A stretch of DNA of 64,000 nucleotides from an uncultured Clostridium sp. GTDB lineage: Bacteria; Bacillota; Clostridia; Oscillospirales; Acutalibacteraceae. Position 1 is the stretch's first letter. The number at the start of each line of letters is the position of its first letter. The stretch covers positions 69,949 to 133,948 of the forward strand of contig CAKUYY010000002.1 of assembly GCA_934717555.1 (NCBI GenBank), given 5' to 3'. This document shows positions 53,056 through 61,587 of this stretch, in pieces. A program made the translations under genes and the position numbers. The notes under the pieces were generated by a model. The model saw only the letters and a program-made list of their open reading frames with translations, had not been told where the DNA came from and ran no database searches.

Positions 53056-53120
53056 ATTGAACGTTCCTCCAATTTCATCTGGCACATTGATTTTGGACTT
53101 TCTTTTTACCTGTACCTTAG

Positions 53121-53153
53121 TAAAAAGTACGCCGTTTTTTGTAGAAACGGCGT
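53121..53153 (-). terminator. Terminator-like hairpin in the fba leader
   Basis: ACGCCGTTT pairs with AAACGGCGT (53129-53153) and is followed on the minus strand by ACTTTTTAC. It lies between the fba promoter and the start codon, so it could attenuate. Confidence 0.65.
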
Positions 53154-53171
53154 CTCGCTTCCAATGAAATT

Positions 53172-53200
53172 ATTATACTCTATGAAATCTCAAAAAGCAA
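53172..53200 (-). promoter_or_regulatory. fba promoter
   Basis: On the minus strand: TTGCTT (53195-53200), a 17-base spacer and TATAAT (53172-53177). Start expected near 53165, leaving a leader of about 110 bases. Confidence 0.8.
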
Positions 53201-53516
53201 GGGAAGCGTATAGGGAAAGAATCAAGTTATGAAAGGGAAACATAAATAGGAAGAGATCGTTAAAAAGGGTTATGAAATTGGAGACTTTTCAAATGCTTCA
53301 GGAACGGGAAACATAATAGGATCTTGTTTCTATACAATATATAAGAAGAAATAGAGTGATAAAAGAAAAATCATGTTCATAATTTATTCGGATATCATTT
53401 GCTTAACTTTCATACCCTTTTCAAACAATTATCACGTAGGGGCTTTAGGATAAAGACAACAAAAGAAAACAACCCCATAAGTAAAATAAAGAATAGACAT
53501 TTAGGAGGAATCGACC
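53201..53516. other. Upstream region of htrA
   Basis: 316 bases, A/T-rich, no gene supported. It presumably contains the htrA promoter; I see no clear CtsR box or CIRCE element. Confidence 0.4.
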
Positions 53517-54899
53517 ATGTTTGATCATAACAATCCAAATTCTCAAGATAACTTCCAACCCAATGTGAATGGGGAATATCATTTTGCTAACCCGTACGTA
53601 CAGTCCGGCCAGAATCAGCAGTCCTATGTGCCTCCTGTACAAAATAATTTTCAAGTTCCCGGCAAACCGCCTAAGGCTCCCAAAGAAAAGAAAAAAAGTT
53701 TCTTAACCCGCAAATCAGCGGCGTTACTATTGGCCTTTTGCGTCTTGGCTTCCGCAGGCATGGGGATTGGGGGAGGCATGCTGGGCTACCAATTGAGCCG
53801 TGACAATACTCCAACTTCCACAACGTCCAATAATACAACAAATGCACAACAGATGTCTAACCAGACCACTACTCCGGAAGGGGAGCTGACAGTGGAGCAG
53901 ATTGCGGCGAAAGCAGCGGATTCTGTGGTGGAGATTACTACAGAAGGAGTATCCACTGACAGCGCTATGAGGCAAGTGATTACGCAAGGGGCTGGCAGCG
54001 GTGTGATTCTTTCAGAGGACGGAAAAATTGTTACCAATAACCATGTGATAGACGGGGCAAGCAAGATTACCGTTACGCTAAAAAACGGCGAAAGCTACGA
54101 TGCTACCTTAGTTGGAACAGATTCGGAGACTGATGTGGCCCTGTTAAAAATCAATGCTACAGGCTTGACTCCGGCAGAAATGGGCGATTCCGATTCATTG
54201 CAGGTAGGAGAAACAGCGGTAGCAATTGGAAATCCACTGGGGCAGTTGGGTGGTACGGTCACAAACGGTATTATCAGTGCTTTAGACCGTGATATTACAT
54301 TGGAAGACCAGACCATGACACTACTGCAGACGAACGCGGCCATCAATCCTGGAAATTCCGGAGGAGGCCTGTTTAATGGGCAAGGCCAGCTCATTGGCGT
54401 GGTTGTAGCGAAATCTTCCGGGGAAAATGTGGAAGGACTTGGATTTGCTATTCCTGTCAATAAGGTGCAAAAAGTAGTAGACCAATTGTCTGAATATGGC
54501 TATGTCAAAGGGAGAGTGGCACTTGGCGTTTCACTGGTAGATATCACTACCGAACAGCAGGCGTTGATGTATCAAGTACCCCAATTGGGCGTTTATATCT
54601 GGCAGGTAACAGAGGGCGGGTCCGCTCAAGAAGCAGGATTACAGCAAGGTGACTGTATCCAGGCGATTGATGAGACCAAAGTCTCCACTGCCACGGAAGT
54701 CAAAGAAATTTTACAGCAACATCAGGTGGGAGATACCATCGCAATACAGGTATTGCGCAATGGACAGACAGGGACGGTGAATGTCACCCTAAAAGAATCT
54801 ATTCCTACCAGTGTTAATCAAAATACCAATACCAACAATGGAGGAGGCCTCTTCGGAGGATTTGGCTCCAACCAAAACAATGATGGTTTTGGTTTCTAA
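53517..54899 (+). CDS. HtrA/DegP-like serine protease (trypsin-PDZ)
   Basis: 460 aa. Cytosolic Asn/Gln/Pro-rich tail (about 1-55), a lysine patch, one transmembrane anchor (about 63-88), a low-complexity Thr/Asn linker, protease domain (about 120-340) with triad in NNHVIDG (His), TDVALLK (Asp) and INPGNSGGGLFN (Ser), then a PDZ domain (about 345-440; GDCIQAIDETKVSTATEV). A Gly/Asn-rich C-terminus ends the protein. Membrane-anchored quality-control protease of the outer face, as in Bacillus HtrA/B. Start after AGGAGG. Confidence 0.95.
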   Translation: MFDHNNPNSQDNFQPNVNGEYHFANPYVQSGQNQQSYVPPVQNNFQVPGKPPKAPKEKKKSFLTRKSAALLLAFCVLASAGMGIGGGMLGYQLSRDNTPTSTTSNNTTNAQQMSNQTTTPEGELTVEQIAAKAADSVVEITTEGVSTDSAMRQVITQGAGSGVILSEDGKIVTNNHVIDGASKITVTLKNGESYDATLVGTDSETDVALLKINATGLTPAEMGDSDSLQVGETAVAIGNPLGQLGGTVTNGIISALDRDITLEDQTMTLLQTNAAINPGNSGGGLFNGQGQLIGVVVAKSSGENVEGLGFAIPVNKVQKVVDQLSEYGYVKGRVALGVSLVDITTEQQALMYQVPQLGVYIWQVTEGGSAQEAGLQQGDCIQAIDETKVSTATEVKEILQQHQVGDTIAIQVLRNGQTGTVNVTLKESIPTSVNQNTNTNNGGGLFGGFGSNQNNDGFGF

Positions 54900-55017
54900 A
54901 ATCTGTTTGTAAGCAAGGGGCTCAACTGCCAAAAGCCCCATGTTTTACAATAAATTCTTTCCTTTCTTTTCATTTTTTGTTTTTATCGTTTGAATGGATA
55001 GAAACAACCTCCTTTTC

Positions 55018-55062
55018 AGAGAAAAGCTGCGCGTTTGGGTCTGCGCGGCTTTTCTTTTTTAT
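55018..55062 (+). terminator. htrA terminator
   Basis: GAAAAGCTGCGCG pairs with CGCGGCTTTTC and precedes TTTTTTATTTTTTT; 120 bases past the htrA stop. Confidence 0.88.
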
Positions 55063-55210
55063 TTTTTTCATAAAATTGGAAAAGATTTTTTTAGCATAAT
55101 TAGCAGCAAAGATGTAAAAATAAACATGGACGCCGTAAAAAGGGCAAAGTTGATTTTGTTGTTTTTACAGCGGTCCTTTTATGAAGAAATCAGAATAGGA
55201 GTGATCCAGA

Positions 55211-55387
55211 ATGAATCAGTGCCATGCGAACCGCAGCATCAAATGCAGTGTGAAACAATGCCAAAACCATTGCCAATCCGAAGACTATTGCGCTTTGGAT
55301 TCTATCATGGTGGGAACCCATGAATCCAACCCCACAATGTGCCAGTGTACCGATTGTGAATCTTTCTTGCCTAAGAAAAACAGCTAA
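55211..55387 (+). CDS. DUF1540 domain protein
   Basis: 58 aa from the ATG at 55211 (AGGAG 9 bases upstream). Cys-rich pattern IKCSVKQCQNHCQSEDYCALDSIMVGTHESN, then MCQCTDCESF: the DUF1540 spacing CxVxxCxxxxxxxCxAxxIxVG ... CxSF. A possible metal-binding small protein widespread in spore-forming Clostridia; some are expressed during sporulation. Too short to have been called as a standard gene; a longer overlapping frame from 54994 is not convincing. Own terminator. Confidence 0.88.
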   Translation: MNQCHANRSIKCSVKQCQNHCQSEDYCALDSIMVGTHESNPTMCQCTDCESFLPKKNS

Positions 55388-55391
55388 ATAA

Positions 55392-55435
55392 AACAAGGCC
55401 AGGTATCTATTGAGATACCTGGCCGTTCTTTTATA
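55392..55435 (+). terminator. DUF1540 terminator
   Basis: AAGGCCAGGTATCT pairs with AGATACCTGGCC, followed by GTTCTTTT. Confidence 0.9.
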
Positions 55436-55645
55436 TGGAAAAACAATAGAAACATATATAAAAGAAGCAGATAGCCGGTAAAATAAAAGTTTGGATAGAT
55501 AAAGAACAAGAATTTTTCTTTAGCGGTTGCGGGATCAATTGACAGAAGGAAAATCCCCTGTTATCCTAAAGAAAACAAAACCTTATGGGATCACTAAAGT
55601 TTTGCTGGTTTTACTTCTATCAGAATTTTGTTGGGAGGGATAGAA

Positions 55646-56449
55646 ATGTTAAAAGGGCTCAGTCCTTTGGAAATGGCTTTATTAGGTACCGGATTTACCT
55701 TTTTGATGACAGCGGTGGGTGCCGCTACGGTTTTTTTTGTAAAGGATCGGGTGAATCCTAAAACGCAACATGCATTTTTAGGATTTGCGGCAGGCGTTAT
55801 GATTGCCGCGTCGGTTTGGTCGTTGCTGATCCCTGCGATTGAGATGGCTCAGGAACAAGGAACCATTGGATGGCTTCCTGCGGCAGGAGGATTTTTATTA
55901 GGCGGCCTCTTTTTGTTTGTATTGGATAAATTGCTTCCCCACCTTCACCCGGGATCAAAAAATCCGGAAGGGATGACTAGTTCCCTAAGGCGTACCACCA
56001 TGCTGGTTTTTGCGGTAACATTGCATAATATACCGGAAGGAATGGCGGTAGGGCTGTCTTTTGGCTTGGCAGCGGTGGAACAGTCTCCGGCGGGTTTGGC
56101 GGCTGCTTTTTCCCTGGCTATTGGGATGGGATTGCAAAATTTCCCAGAAGGGGCGGCGATTTCCCTGCCATTGCAAAAGGAAGGGTGTTCCAAACTGAAA
56201 TCATTTATCTACGGTTCCCTTTCCGGGATTGTAGAACCTATTGCCGGAATCATTGGGGTTTTGCTGGCAATTTCCATTCAGGGGATTATGCCATGGATGC
56301 TGGCGTTTGCGGCGGGTGCTATGATTTATGTAGTGGTGGAGGAACTGATTCCAGAATCCCAATCCATGGGGGAACATACACATCAGGGAACTATTGGAAC
56401 CATGGCGGGTTTTCTGATTATGATGATATTAGATGTAGCTTTGGGATAA
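55646..56449 (+). CDS. ZIP family metal transporter (GufA-like)
   Basis: 267 aa from the ATG at 55646 (GGGAGGG site, 6-7 bases). About eight helices; the ZIP hallmark is HNIPEGMAVGLSFGLA in helix IV and LQNFPEGAAISLPL in helix V, which form the metal site. The family imports Zn2+ or Fe2+/Mn2+ down a gradient. GufA-like ZIPs of anaerobes may also efflux. No regulator or operator was recognised in the 200-base leader. Ends at a hairpin (56466-56495). Confidence 0.92.
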   Translation: MLKGLSPLEMALLGTGFTFLMTAVGAATVFFVKDRVNPKTQHAFLGFAAGVMIAASVWSLLIPAIEMAQEQGTIGWLPAAGGFLLGGLFLFVLDKLLPHLHPGSKNPEGMTSSLRRTTMLVFAVTLHNIPEGMAVGLSFGLAAVEQSPAGLAAAFSLAIGMGLQNFPEGAAISLPLQKEGCSKLKSFIYGSLSGIVEPIAGIIGVLLAISIQGIMPWMLAFAAGAMIYVVVEELIPESQSMGEHTHQGTIGTMAGFLIMMILDVALG

Positions 56450-56465
56450 TAAAATTTTTATCAGG

Positions 56466-56495
56466 GCGGGGAGAGAAAAATCTCCCCGCTTTTTC
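56466..56495 (+). terminator. ZIP gene terminator
   Basis: GCGGGGAGA pairs with TCTCCCCGC, then TTTTTC. Confidence 0.93.
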
Positions 56496-56652
56496 TATAA
56501 AAAAGTTGTATATAACCGGAAAAATAGATTTTCATGTTTGGGGATAACTGAGGAACCCTTTCCTCTCATCCTAGATATTTCTGCTGACAGAAAAATAAAA
56601 ATGCGTTATAATAAATTTTTAAAATACAGAACAACCAAGGAGGCTGTGAAAA

Positions 56653-57798
56653 ATGCATTATAGGACGTTTGGAAAGACTGGCTTTTCCCCTTCCGCCCTG
56701 GGGTTTGGCATGATGCGTCTTCCCACCACGGACGGAGATCCATCCAGCAAACGGATTGATGAGGAAAAGGCAATTTCCATGCTGCGCTATGCCATCGACC
56801 ATGGCGTCAATTATGTGGATACTGCTTATTTTTATCACGACCAGGCCAGTGAAGGATTGGTGGGGAAAGCGCTACAGGATGGTTATCGGGAAAAGGTGGC
56901 CGTGGCAACCAAACTTCCGGTATATGCCATGGAAAAGCCGGAGGATTTTGACCGGTTTCTTGAGGAACAGCTTCGCAGGTTGCAGACAGACCATATTGAT
57001 TTCTATCTGTTACACGCCCTTAGCCGCAATACTTGGGAAAATATCGTTCTGAAATTTGATGTCATGTCCAAGATGGAGCAAGCCAAACGGGAGGGAAAAA
57101 TCCGCTTTATCGGTTTTTCTTTTCATGATGACTATGAAGCGTTCCAAGAAATTGTGGACGGATATGACCACTGGGATTTCTGCCAGATCCAGCTCAACTA
57201 TATCAACATAGATTATCAAGCGGGGTTAAAAGGGTTAGAATATGCCGCAGGAAAAGGCCTGGGTATTGTGATTATGGAACCTTTATTGGGTGGCAAGTTG
57301 GCAAATCCCCCCAAGGGGCTTGCCAAGGTTTTGCCGCCGGAAAAGACCCCGGTGGAGTGGTCTCTGGATTTCCTATGGAACCGCCCGGAAGTCGGCGTGG
57401 TACTCAGCGGAATGGGAAATATGCAGCAAATTGAGGATAATCTGCGATATGCGTCCAGGGCAAACCAAGGGATGCTTTCCCAACAGGATCTCGAAATGTT
57501 ACAGGAGGCCAAGAAGGTCTTTGATACCATGGCTTTGGTTCCCTGTACAAAATGCGCCTACTGTATGCCGTGCCCTTTTGGGCTTGATATTCCCAAAACC
57601 ATGGAGGCGTATAATACCACAGCTTGCTCCGGAATGGAGGAAGCGAAAAAAATATATGACCAGCTTGAGAGGAAGCCGGATCAGTGCAGGGCATGTCATA
57701 AATGTGAAAAAGCATGTCCACAGCATATTCCCATCAGCAGCGTTATGCCGGAAATTGCACAAGCTTTTTCCGAGGGGCAAAAGGACAGCAACGTATGA
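56653..57798 (+). CDS. Aldo/keto reductase with C-terminal 4Fe-4S domain
   Basis: 381 aa. Residues 1-290 form the aldo/keto reductase barrel: ALGFGMMRLP, GVNYVDTAYFYHDQASEGLVGKAL (catalytic Asp50/Tyr55 region), KVAVATKLP (Lys), IDFYLLHALSR (His). The C-terminal 90 residues hold Cys groups CTKCAYCMPCPFG and CRACHKCEKACPQ, a ferredoxin-like 4Fe-4S part. NADPH-dependent oxidoreductases with such tails are typical of anaerobes. It begins a likely three-gene operon (overlaps with the ECF gene by ATGA). Confidence 0.9.
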   Translation: MHYRTFGKTGFSPSALGFGMMRLPTTDGDPSSKRIDEEKAISMLRYAIDHGVNYVDTAYFYHDQASEGLVGKALQDGYREKVAVATKLPVYAMEKPEDFDRFLEEQLRRLQTDHIDFYLLHALSRNTWENIVLKFDVMSKMEQAKREGKIRFIGFSFHDDYEAFQEIVDGYDHWDFCQIQLNYINIDYQAGLKGLEYAAGKGLGIVIMEPLLGGKLANPPKGLAKVLPPEKTPVEWSLDFLWNRPEVGVVLSGMGNMQQIEDNLRYASRANQGMLSQQDLEMLQEAKKVFDTMALVPCTKCAYCMPCPFGLDIPKTMEAYNTTACSGMEEAKKIYDQLERKPDQCRACHKCEKACPQHIPISSVMPEIAQAFSEGQKDSNV

Positions 57799-58298
57799 AC
57801 ATTAAGAAATTAGTCTATACAGGGTTACTCGTGGCCGTGGGTGTCTTACTTCCCCAGGTGTTCCATATTTTTGGAAGCAGTGCCGCGGGGATGGTTTTCT
57901 TGCCCATGCATATACCAGTTCTGATAGGGGGATTACTGTTAGGCCCCATGTCCGGTTTATGTATTGGGGTGGCGGCCCCGCTAATCAGCTTTGGTATCAC
58001 AGGGATGCCTCCATTATCCAATCTGTTTTTTATGATATTGGAGCTGGCGGCTTATGGATTTTTCAGCGGGATTTTCTATCAGAAGAAACTGCCAATTTAT
58101 CTAAGTTTGAGCCTGGCCATGGTGGCGGGGCGGTTGGTAAACCTTGTGTGCCTGCTGTTTGCCGGCTGGGTCCTGCAGCTGCCTGTACAGGGGCCCGGCT
58201 ATGTATGGACAGCGGTTATAACGGGATTACCGGGTATTTTCCTCCAGCTACTGATCATTCCCGTTTTGGTAACGCAACTAAAAAAGGTGGTAAAATGA
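57795..58298 (+). CDS. ECF transporter S component
   Basis: 167 aa from the ATG at 57795, inside the AKR stop. Five to six helices, opening MNIKKLVYTGLLVAVGVLLPQVFH, then MVFLPMHIPVLIGGLLLGPMSGLCIGVAAPLISF, characteristic for vitamin/precursor S subunits. It binds the substrate and pairs with shared EcfA-EcfT modules that are not in this window. Which vitamin is not readable; the upstream AKR and downstream DUF1893 give no clear clue. No riboswitch was identified upstream of the unit. Confidence 0.85.
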   Translation: MNIKKLVYTGLLVAVGVLLPQVFHIFGSSAAGMVFLPMHIPVLIGGLLLGPMSGLCIGVAAPLISFGITGMPPLSNLFFMILELAAYGFFSGIFYQKKLPIYLSLSLAMVAGRLVNLVCLLFAGWVLQLPVQGPGYVWTAVITGLPGIFLQLLIIPVLVTQLKKVVK

Positions 58299-58726
58299 AC
58301 ATGACAAATTTAGAAATCGCCAGAAAAGAGCTGGAAAAAAGCGGGGCCGCCTGTGTGGTAGTCCGAGAGGGAGAGGTACATGCTTCCCATGAAAAGGGAA
58401 TCAAACCGCTGATGGACTGGTTAAATCAGGATGAAAAACTGCTTAAGGGAACCTACGTCGCGGATAAAGTGGTGGGAAAAGCGGCGGCGCTATTGTGCGT
58501 ATACGGCGGCGTTTCCGGGGTGTATGCGCAAGTGATCAGTGAACATGCAGCCAAGGCTTTACAGGAACATGGAATTCCCTATACATTTCAGGAGAAGGTA
58601 CCATATATCATTAACCGGTCCCGCACCGGGATGTGTCCTATGGAACAAAAAGTGTTGCAGATTTCTGATCCCGAGGAAGCCTATGAAGTCTTGCGGCAAG
58701 CGTTAAAACCGGCAGAAAGTAAGTAG
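58295..58726 (+). CDS. DUF1893 domain protein
   Basis: 143 aa from the ATG at 58295, overlapping the ECF gene by ATGA. It has the DUF1893 features: GAACVVVREGEVHASHEKGIKPLMDWL near 18-44, KVVGKAAALLCVYGGVSGVYAQVISEHA, and the terminal NRSRTGMCPMEQKV motif with a conserved Cys. It is related to cytidine-deaminase-like folds and often sits next to transport or oxidoreductase genes. Function not established. Terminates the operon. Confidence 0.85.
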   Translation: MNMTNLEIARKELEKSGAACVVVREGEVHASHEKGIKPLMDWLNQDEKLLKGTYVADKVVGKAAALLCVYGGVSGVYAQVISEHAAKALQEHGIPYTFQEKVPYIINRSRTGMCPMEQKVLQISDPEEAYEVLRQALKPAESK

Positions 58727-58838
58727 CAGAGAATCATGGCAGCTTCTCAGAATTTATTTACGAAAATAATCAGAGAAAAATCAATCTAATATGCCTTTTT
58801 TCAATATACAAAATATGGAAATTAGTGATTGCTTTTGC

Positions 58839-58866
58839 TTGACAAATCAATCACAAAGTTTATAAT
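58839..58866 (+). promoter_or_regulatory. Promoter of the fab operon
   Basis: TTGACA (58839-58844), 16-base spacer, TATAAT (58861-58866). An inverted repeat GTGATTG/CAATCAC (58825-58854) straddles the -35. Confidence 0.8.
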
Positions 58867-58872
58867 GGATAC

Positions 58873-58889
58873 TTAGATTGTCAAACTAA
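58873..58889. promoter_or_regulatory. Candidate FabT-type operator
   Basis: Imperfect 17-bp palindrome TTAGATTGTCAAACTAA covering the start of transcription, directly upstream of marR and fabH. The size and A/T-rich arms suit a MarR dimer and resemble FabT sites. Confidence 0.6.
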
Positions 58890-58979
58890 TTATTAAAGGA
58901 TTCCTGTTTTTCCTAAGGAATCTCCTTAAAAAACAAGGAATCAGATTTTGAAAGCTTCTGAGAAAAGAGGTGGGATGCC

Positions 58980-59441
58980 GTGTTTTGTGAACAGCTTGCC
59001 GATATGTTGACGCAGTCCTATACATTAATATCCAAAGTAGAGGAGTCCATGGTGCACAGCGCCAAAAAGTTTAATCTTTCTATCAATGAGGTTCACCTGC
59101 TGGAAGTGCTGGGCAAAGGAGAGGAGACGGGAAGGACGATCAGCGATATTGCCGCCCAGTTGTCCGTCACGCTTTCCTCCGTGACCATCGCAGTGAATAA
59201 ACTGGAGAAAAAGGGCTATGTGGTCAAGCGTCGGGACCCCTCAGACAAGCGGCTGGTTTATGTCCAGCTGACAGATCAGGGAAGGCGTGTGAACCGTTTG
59301 CACCGCCGCTTCCATCGAAGCATGGCTTACAATATCGCCCGGGACTTCTCTGATGAGGAAAGGGATATTCTTCTCAGCAGCCTTTCTAAAATGAACCTTT
59401 TTCTCGGCAAAAAGGTAAAGAAATTGGAGGACAATAAATGA
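58980..59441 (+). CDS. MarR family regulator, FabT-like
   Basis: 153 aa from a GTG start with GAGGTGGG upstream. Winged helix with NLSINEVHLLEVLGKGEETGRTISDIAAQLSVTLSSVTIAVNKLEKKGYVVKRRDPSDKRLVYVQLTDQG. First gene of the fatty-acid synthesis operon (its stop overlaps fabH by ATGA), exactly the position of FabT in streptococci and many clostridia. It probably represses the operon with acyl-ACP as signal and binds the palindrome at 58873-58889. Confidence 0.9.
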   Translation: MFCEQLADMLTQSYTLISKVEESMVHSAKKFNLSINEVHLLEVLGKGEETGRTISDIAAQLSVTLSSVTIAVNKLEKKGYVVKRRDPSDKRLVYVQLTDQGRRVNRLHRRFHRSMAYNIARDFSDEERDILLSSLSKMNLFLGKKVKKLEDNK

Positions 59442-60397
59442 GTTTTCGTATTTTGGGAACTGGAAAATGTGTTCCGTCTTATGTGATGACAAACGATGAA
59501 ATGGCCACGATCGTGGATACGAGCGACGAGTGGATCCGTACCCGTTCCGGTATCCGTGAAAGAAGGGTATGTACGACAGAGAGCCTGAGTGATTTGACCA
59601 TAGAGGCCTCTAAGTTGGCGCTGGAAGATGCCGGCGTTTCTCCGGAAGAATTGGATTTAATCATTTGCGCCACCTTCCGGGGAGAATATTGCAGCCCTGC
59701 GCAGGCTTGTATTGTACAAAAAAGGATTGGGGCCAACTGCCCGGCGTTTGATGTGAACGCGGCTTGTTCTGGATTTATTTATTCCCTGGATATAGCGGCG
59801 GGCTTTTTTGTGCGCAAAACTGTGAAAAAGGTGTTGGTGGTAGCAGCCGACAATGTTACCAATTCTGTGGATTGGGAAGACCGTTCTACCTGCGTGCTGT
59901 TTGGAGACGGCTGCGGTGCTGCCGTGTTAGGAGAAGGCGATGACCTTTTATCGGTATATCTGCATACAAAAGGGGACCTGGATTGCCTGGTCATTCCCCA
60001 CGGGGAGAATACCTGCCCCAAATATCAGCTGGGAAGCCAGCGTCCCACTATACGGATGAATGGCAGGGAGGTTTACAAATTCGCGGTAGGGGCTATGAGC
60101 GACGGCTTGGAAAAAGCCATCCGCGACGCGGGGGTACAACAGGAAGATATCAATTTTGTCATTCCTCATCAGGCCAATATCCGCATCATTGACGCGGCCC
60201 GCCATAAACTACACATTCCTGAGGACCGGTATGTATGCAATATTGACCGGTATGGGAATACGTCTGCGGCCAGTATTCCTATCGCTTTGGATGAGATCAA
60301 CCGGCAGGGAAAGCTGAAAAACGGTGATCTGATTGCCATGTCCGCGTTTGGCGCGGGTTTGACTTCAGCCAGCTGTGTGCTCCGCTGGAATAAATAG
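59438..60397 (+). CDS. fabH: 3-oxoacyl-ACP synthase III
   Basis: 319 aa, translationally coupled to marR. Catalytic triad: Cys in NAACSGFIYSLD (about residue 111), His in PHQANIRI (about 244), Asn in YGNTSAASIPIAL (about 274). It condenses acetyl-CoA with malonyl-ACP to begin fatty-acid synthesis. Start ATG preceded by GGAGG. Followed by acpP after 18 bases. Confidence 0.97.
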   Translation: MSFRILGTGKCVPSYVMTNDEMATIVDTSDEWIRTRSGIRERRVCTTESLSDLTIEASKLALEDAGVSPEELDLIICATFRGEYCSPAQACIVQKRIGANCPAFDVNAACSGFIYSLDIAAGFFVRKTVKKVLVVAADNVTNSVDWEDRSTCVLFGDGCGAAVLGEGDDLLSVYLHTKGDLDCLVIPHGENTCPKYQLGSQRPTIRMNGREVYKFAVGAMSDGLEKAIRDAGVQQEDINFVIPHQANIRIIDAARHKLHIPEDRYVCNIDRYGNTSAASIPIALDEINRQGKLKNGDLIAMSAFGAGLTSASCVLRWNK

Positions 60398-60415
60398 GGG
60401 CGGAGGGGAATTGCT

Positions 60416-60634
60416 TTGGTGCTGGATCAGGTAAAACAGATCCTGGCGGAATACAAAGGGATCGATAAAGCCATCATTCAACCCGAAACCACCATGGAGA
60501 GCTTGGGAATTGATTCTCTGGACACTGTAGAACTGGTGATGAATTTAGAAGATGAATTTCATGTGGAAATCGAAGTAGACGAAGCTATCAACACCGTAGG
60601 GGATCTGGTGAAGATTATAGAAGGCCTGCTGTAA
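60416..60634 (+). CDS. acpP: Acyl carrier protein
   Basis: 72 aa from the TTG at 60416 (GGAGGGG 7 bases upstream; the GTG at 60419 is an alternative). The phosphopantetheine Ser is in LGIDSLDTVELVM. The scaffold of fatty-acid synthesis in the cytosol. It lies in the order fabH-acpP-fabD. In many clostridia fabK follows here; it is absent in this window. Confidence 0.96.
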   Translation: MVLDQVKQILAEYKGIDKAIIQPETTMESLGIDSLDTVELVMNLEDEFHVEIEVDEAINTVGDLVKIIEGLL

Positions 60635-60670
60635 GCAGAGCAATGGAAAAGGAAAAGGCGGTGGAAACCA

Positions 60671-61585
60671 TTGGGTAAAATAGCATTTGTATTTTCCGGC
60701 CAGGGAGCGCAAGTACCCGGTATGGGAAAAGAATTGCAGGAGTGCTCTCAGGCGGCGAAAGCAGTATTTGATATGGCGGAGGAAGTCCGGCCGGGAACAC
60801 TCCATCAGTGCATGGAAGGAACCAAAGAGGAATTGGGGCAGACCATCAATACCCAGCCTTGTGTATTTGCTGTGGATCTGGCGGCGGCTCAGGCTGTACT
60901 GGAACGGGGAATCCATCCTGATTGTGTCGCGGGTTTTTCTTTGGGAGAGATTGCGGCAGTGGGATTTTCCGGAATGCTTTCCCACAAAGAGGCGTTTGCG
61001 CTGGTATGCGCCCGGGCCCAGCTGATGGAAGAGGCGGCCCAGGCCAATCACGGGGCCATGGCGGCGGTGCTCAAACTGGATGCTTCCGAGGTGGAGCGCC
61101 TGTGCGACCAATATAAGGATGCGTGGCCGGTCAATTATAACTGCCCGAAGCAGACGGTGGTGGCGGCTTCGGCGGATTCCCTTGGTCAGCTGTGCGCTGA
61201 CGTCAAAGCGGCGGGCGGAAAGGCTGTGCCCTTGGCGGTCAGCGGTGCTTTCCATTCCCCTTATATGGAAAGCGCGGCCCGGGGGCTGGAGGAATATTTG
61301 CAGGACAAAACTCTGGCGGCGCCTCAAATGCCAGTATATGCGAATGTGACAGCCCTTCCTTACGGGGAAAACGCCAAAGAGCTTCTTTGCAAACAGTGTC
61401 AAAGCCCCGTCTTATGGCAGAAGACCATAGAACGGATGGTAGCTGATGGTGTAGATACTTTTATTGAGGTGGGCGTGGGCAAAACCCTTACCGGCTTAAT
61501 TAAGAAAACAGCGCCGCAGGTGCAGGCGTTTAAAGTTGAAAACAAGGAGGATCTGGATGCGGTAGCGGCCGCTCTGGGAGTATAA
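60671..61585 (+). CDS. fabD: Malonyl-CoA--ACP malonyltransferase
   Basis: 304 aa from a TTG start with GGTGG upstream. FSGQGAQVPGMG at the N-terminus; the nucleophile Ser in GFSLGEIAAVGFSG (about residue 91) and the catalytic His of the AFHSPYM segment near 198. Transfers malonyl from CoA to ACP. 36 bases behind acpP and 2 bases before fabG, hence co-transcribed. Confidence 0.96.
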   Translation: MGKIAFVFSGQGAQVPGMGKELQECSQAAKAVFDMAEEVRPGTLHQCMEGTKEELGQTINTQPCVFAVDLAAAQAVLERGIHPDCVAGFSLGEIAAVGFSGMLSHKEAFALVCARAQLMEEAAQANHGAMAAVLKLDASEVERLCDQYKDAWPVNYNCPKQTVVAASADSLGQLCADVKAAGGKAVPLAVSGAFHSPYMESAARGLEEYLQDKTLAAPQMPVYANVTALPYGENAKELLCKQCQSPVLWQKTIERMVADGVDTFIEVGVGKTLTGLIKKTAPQVQAFKVENKEDLDAVAAALGV

Positions 61586-61587
61586 AG

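Noticed and set aside
54994..55323. 109-codon frame after htrA
   Set aside because: It runs through the htrA terminator and overlaps the DUF1540 gene, which has better signals.
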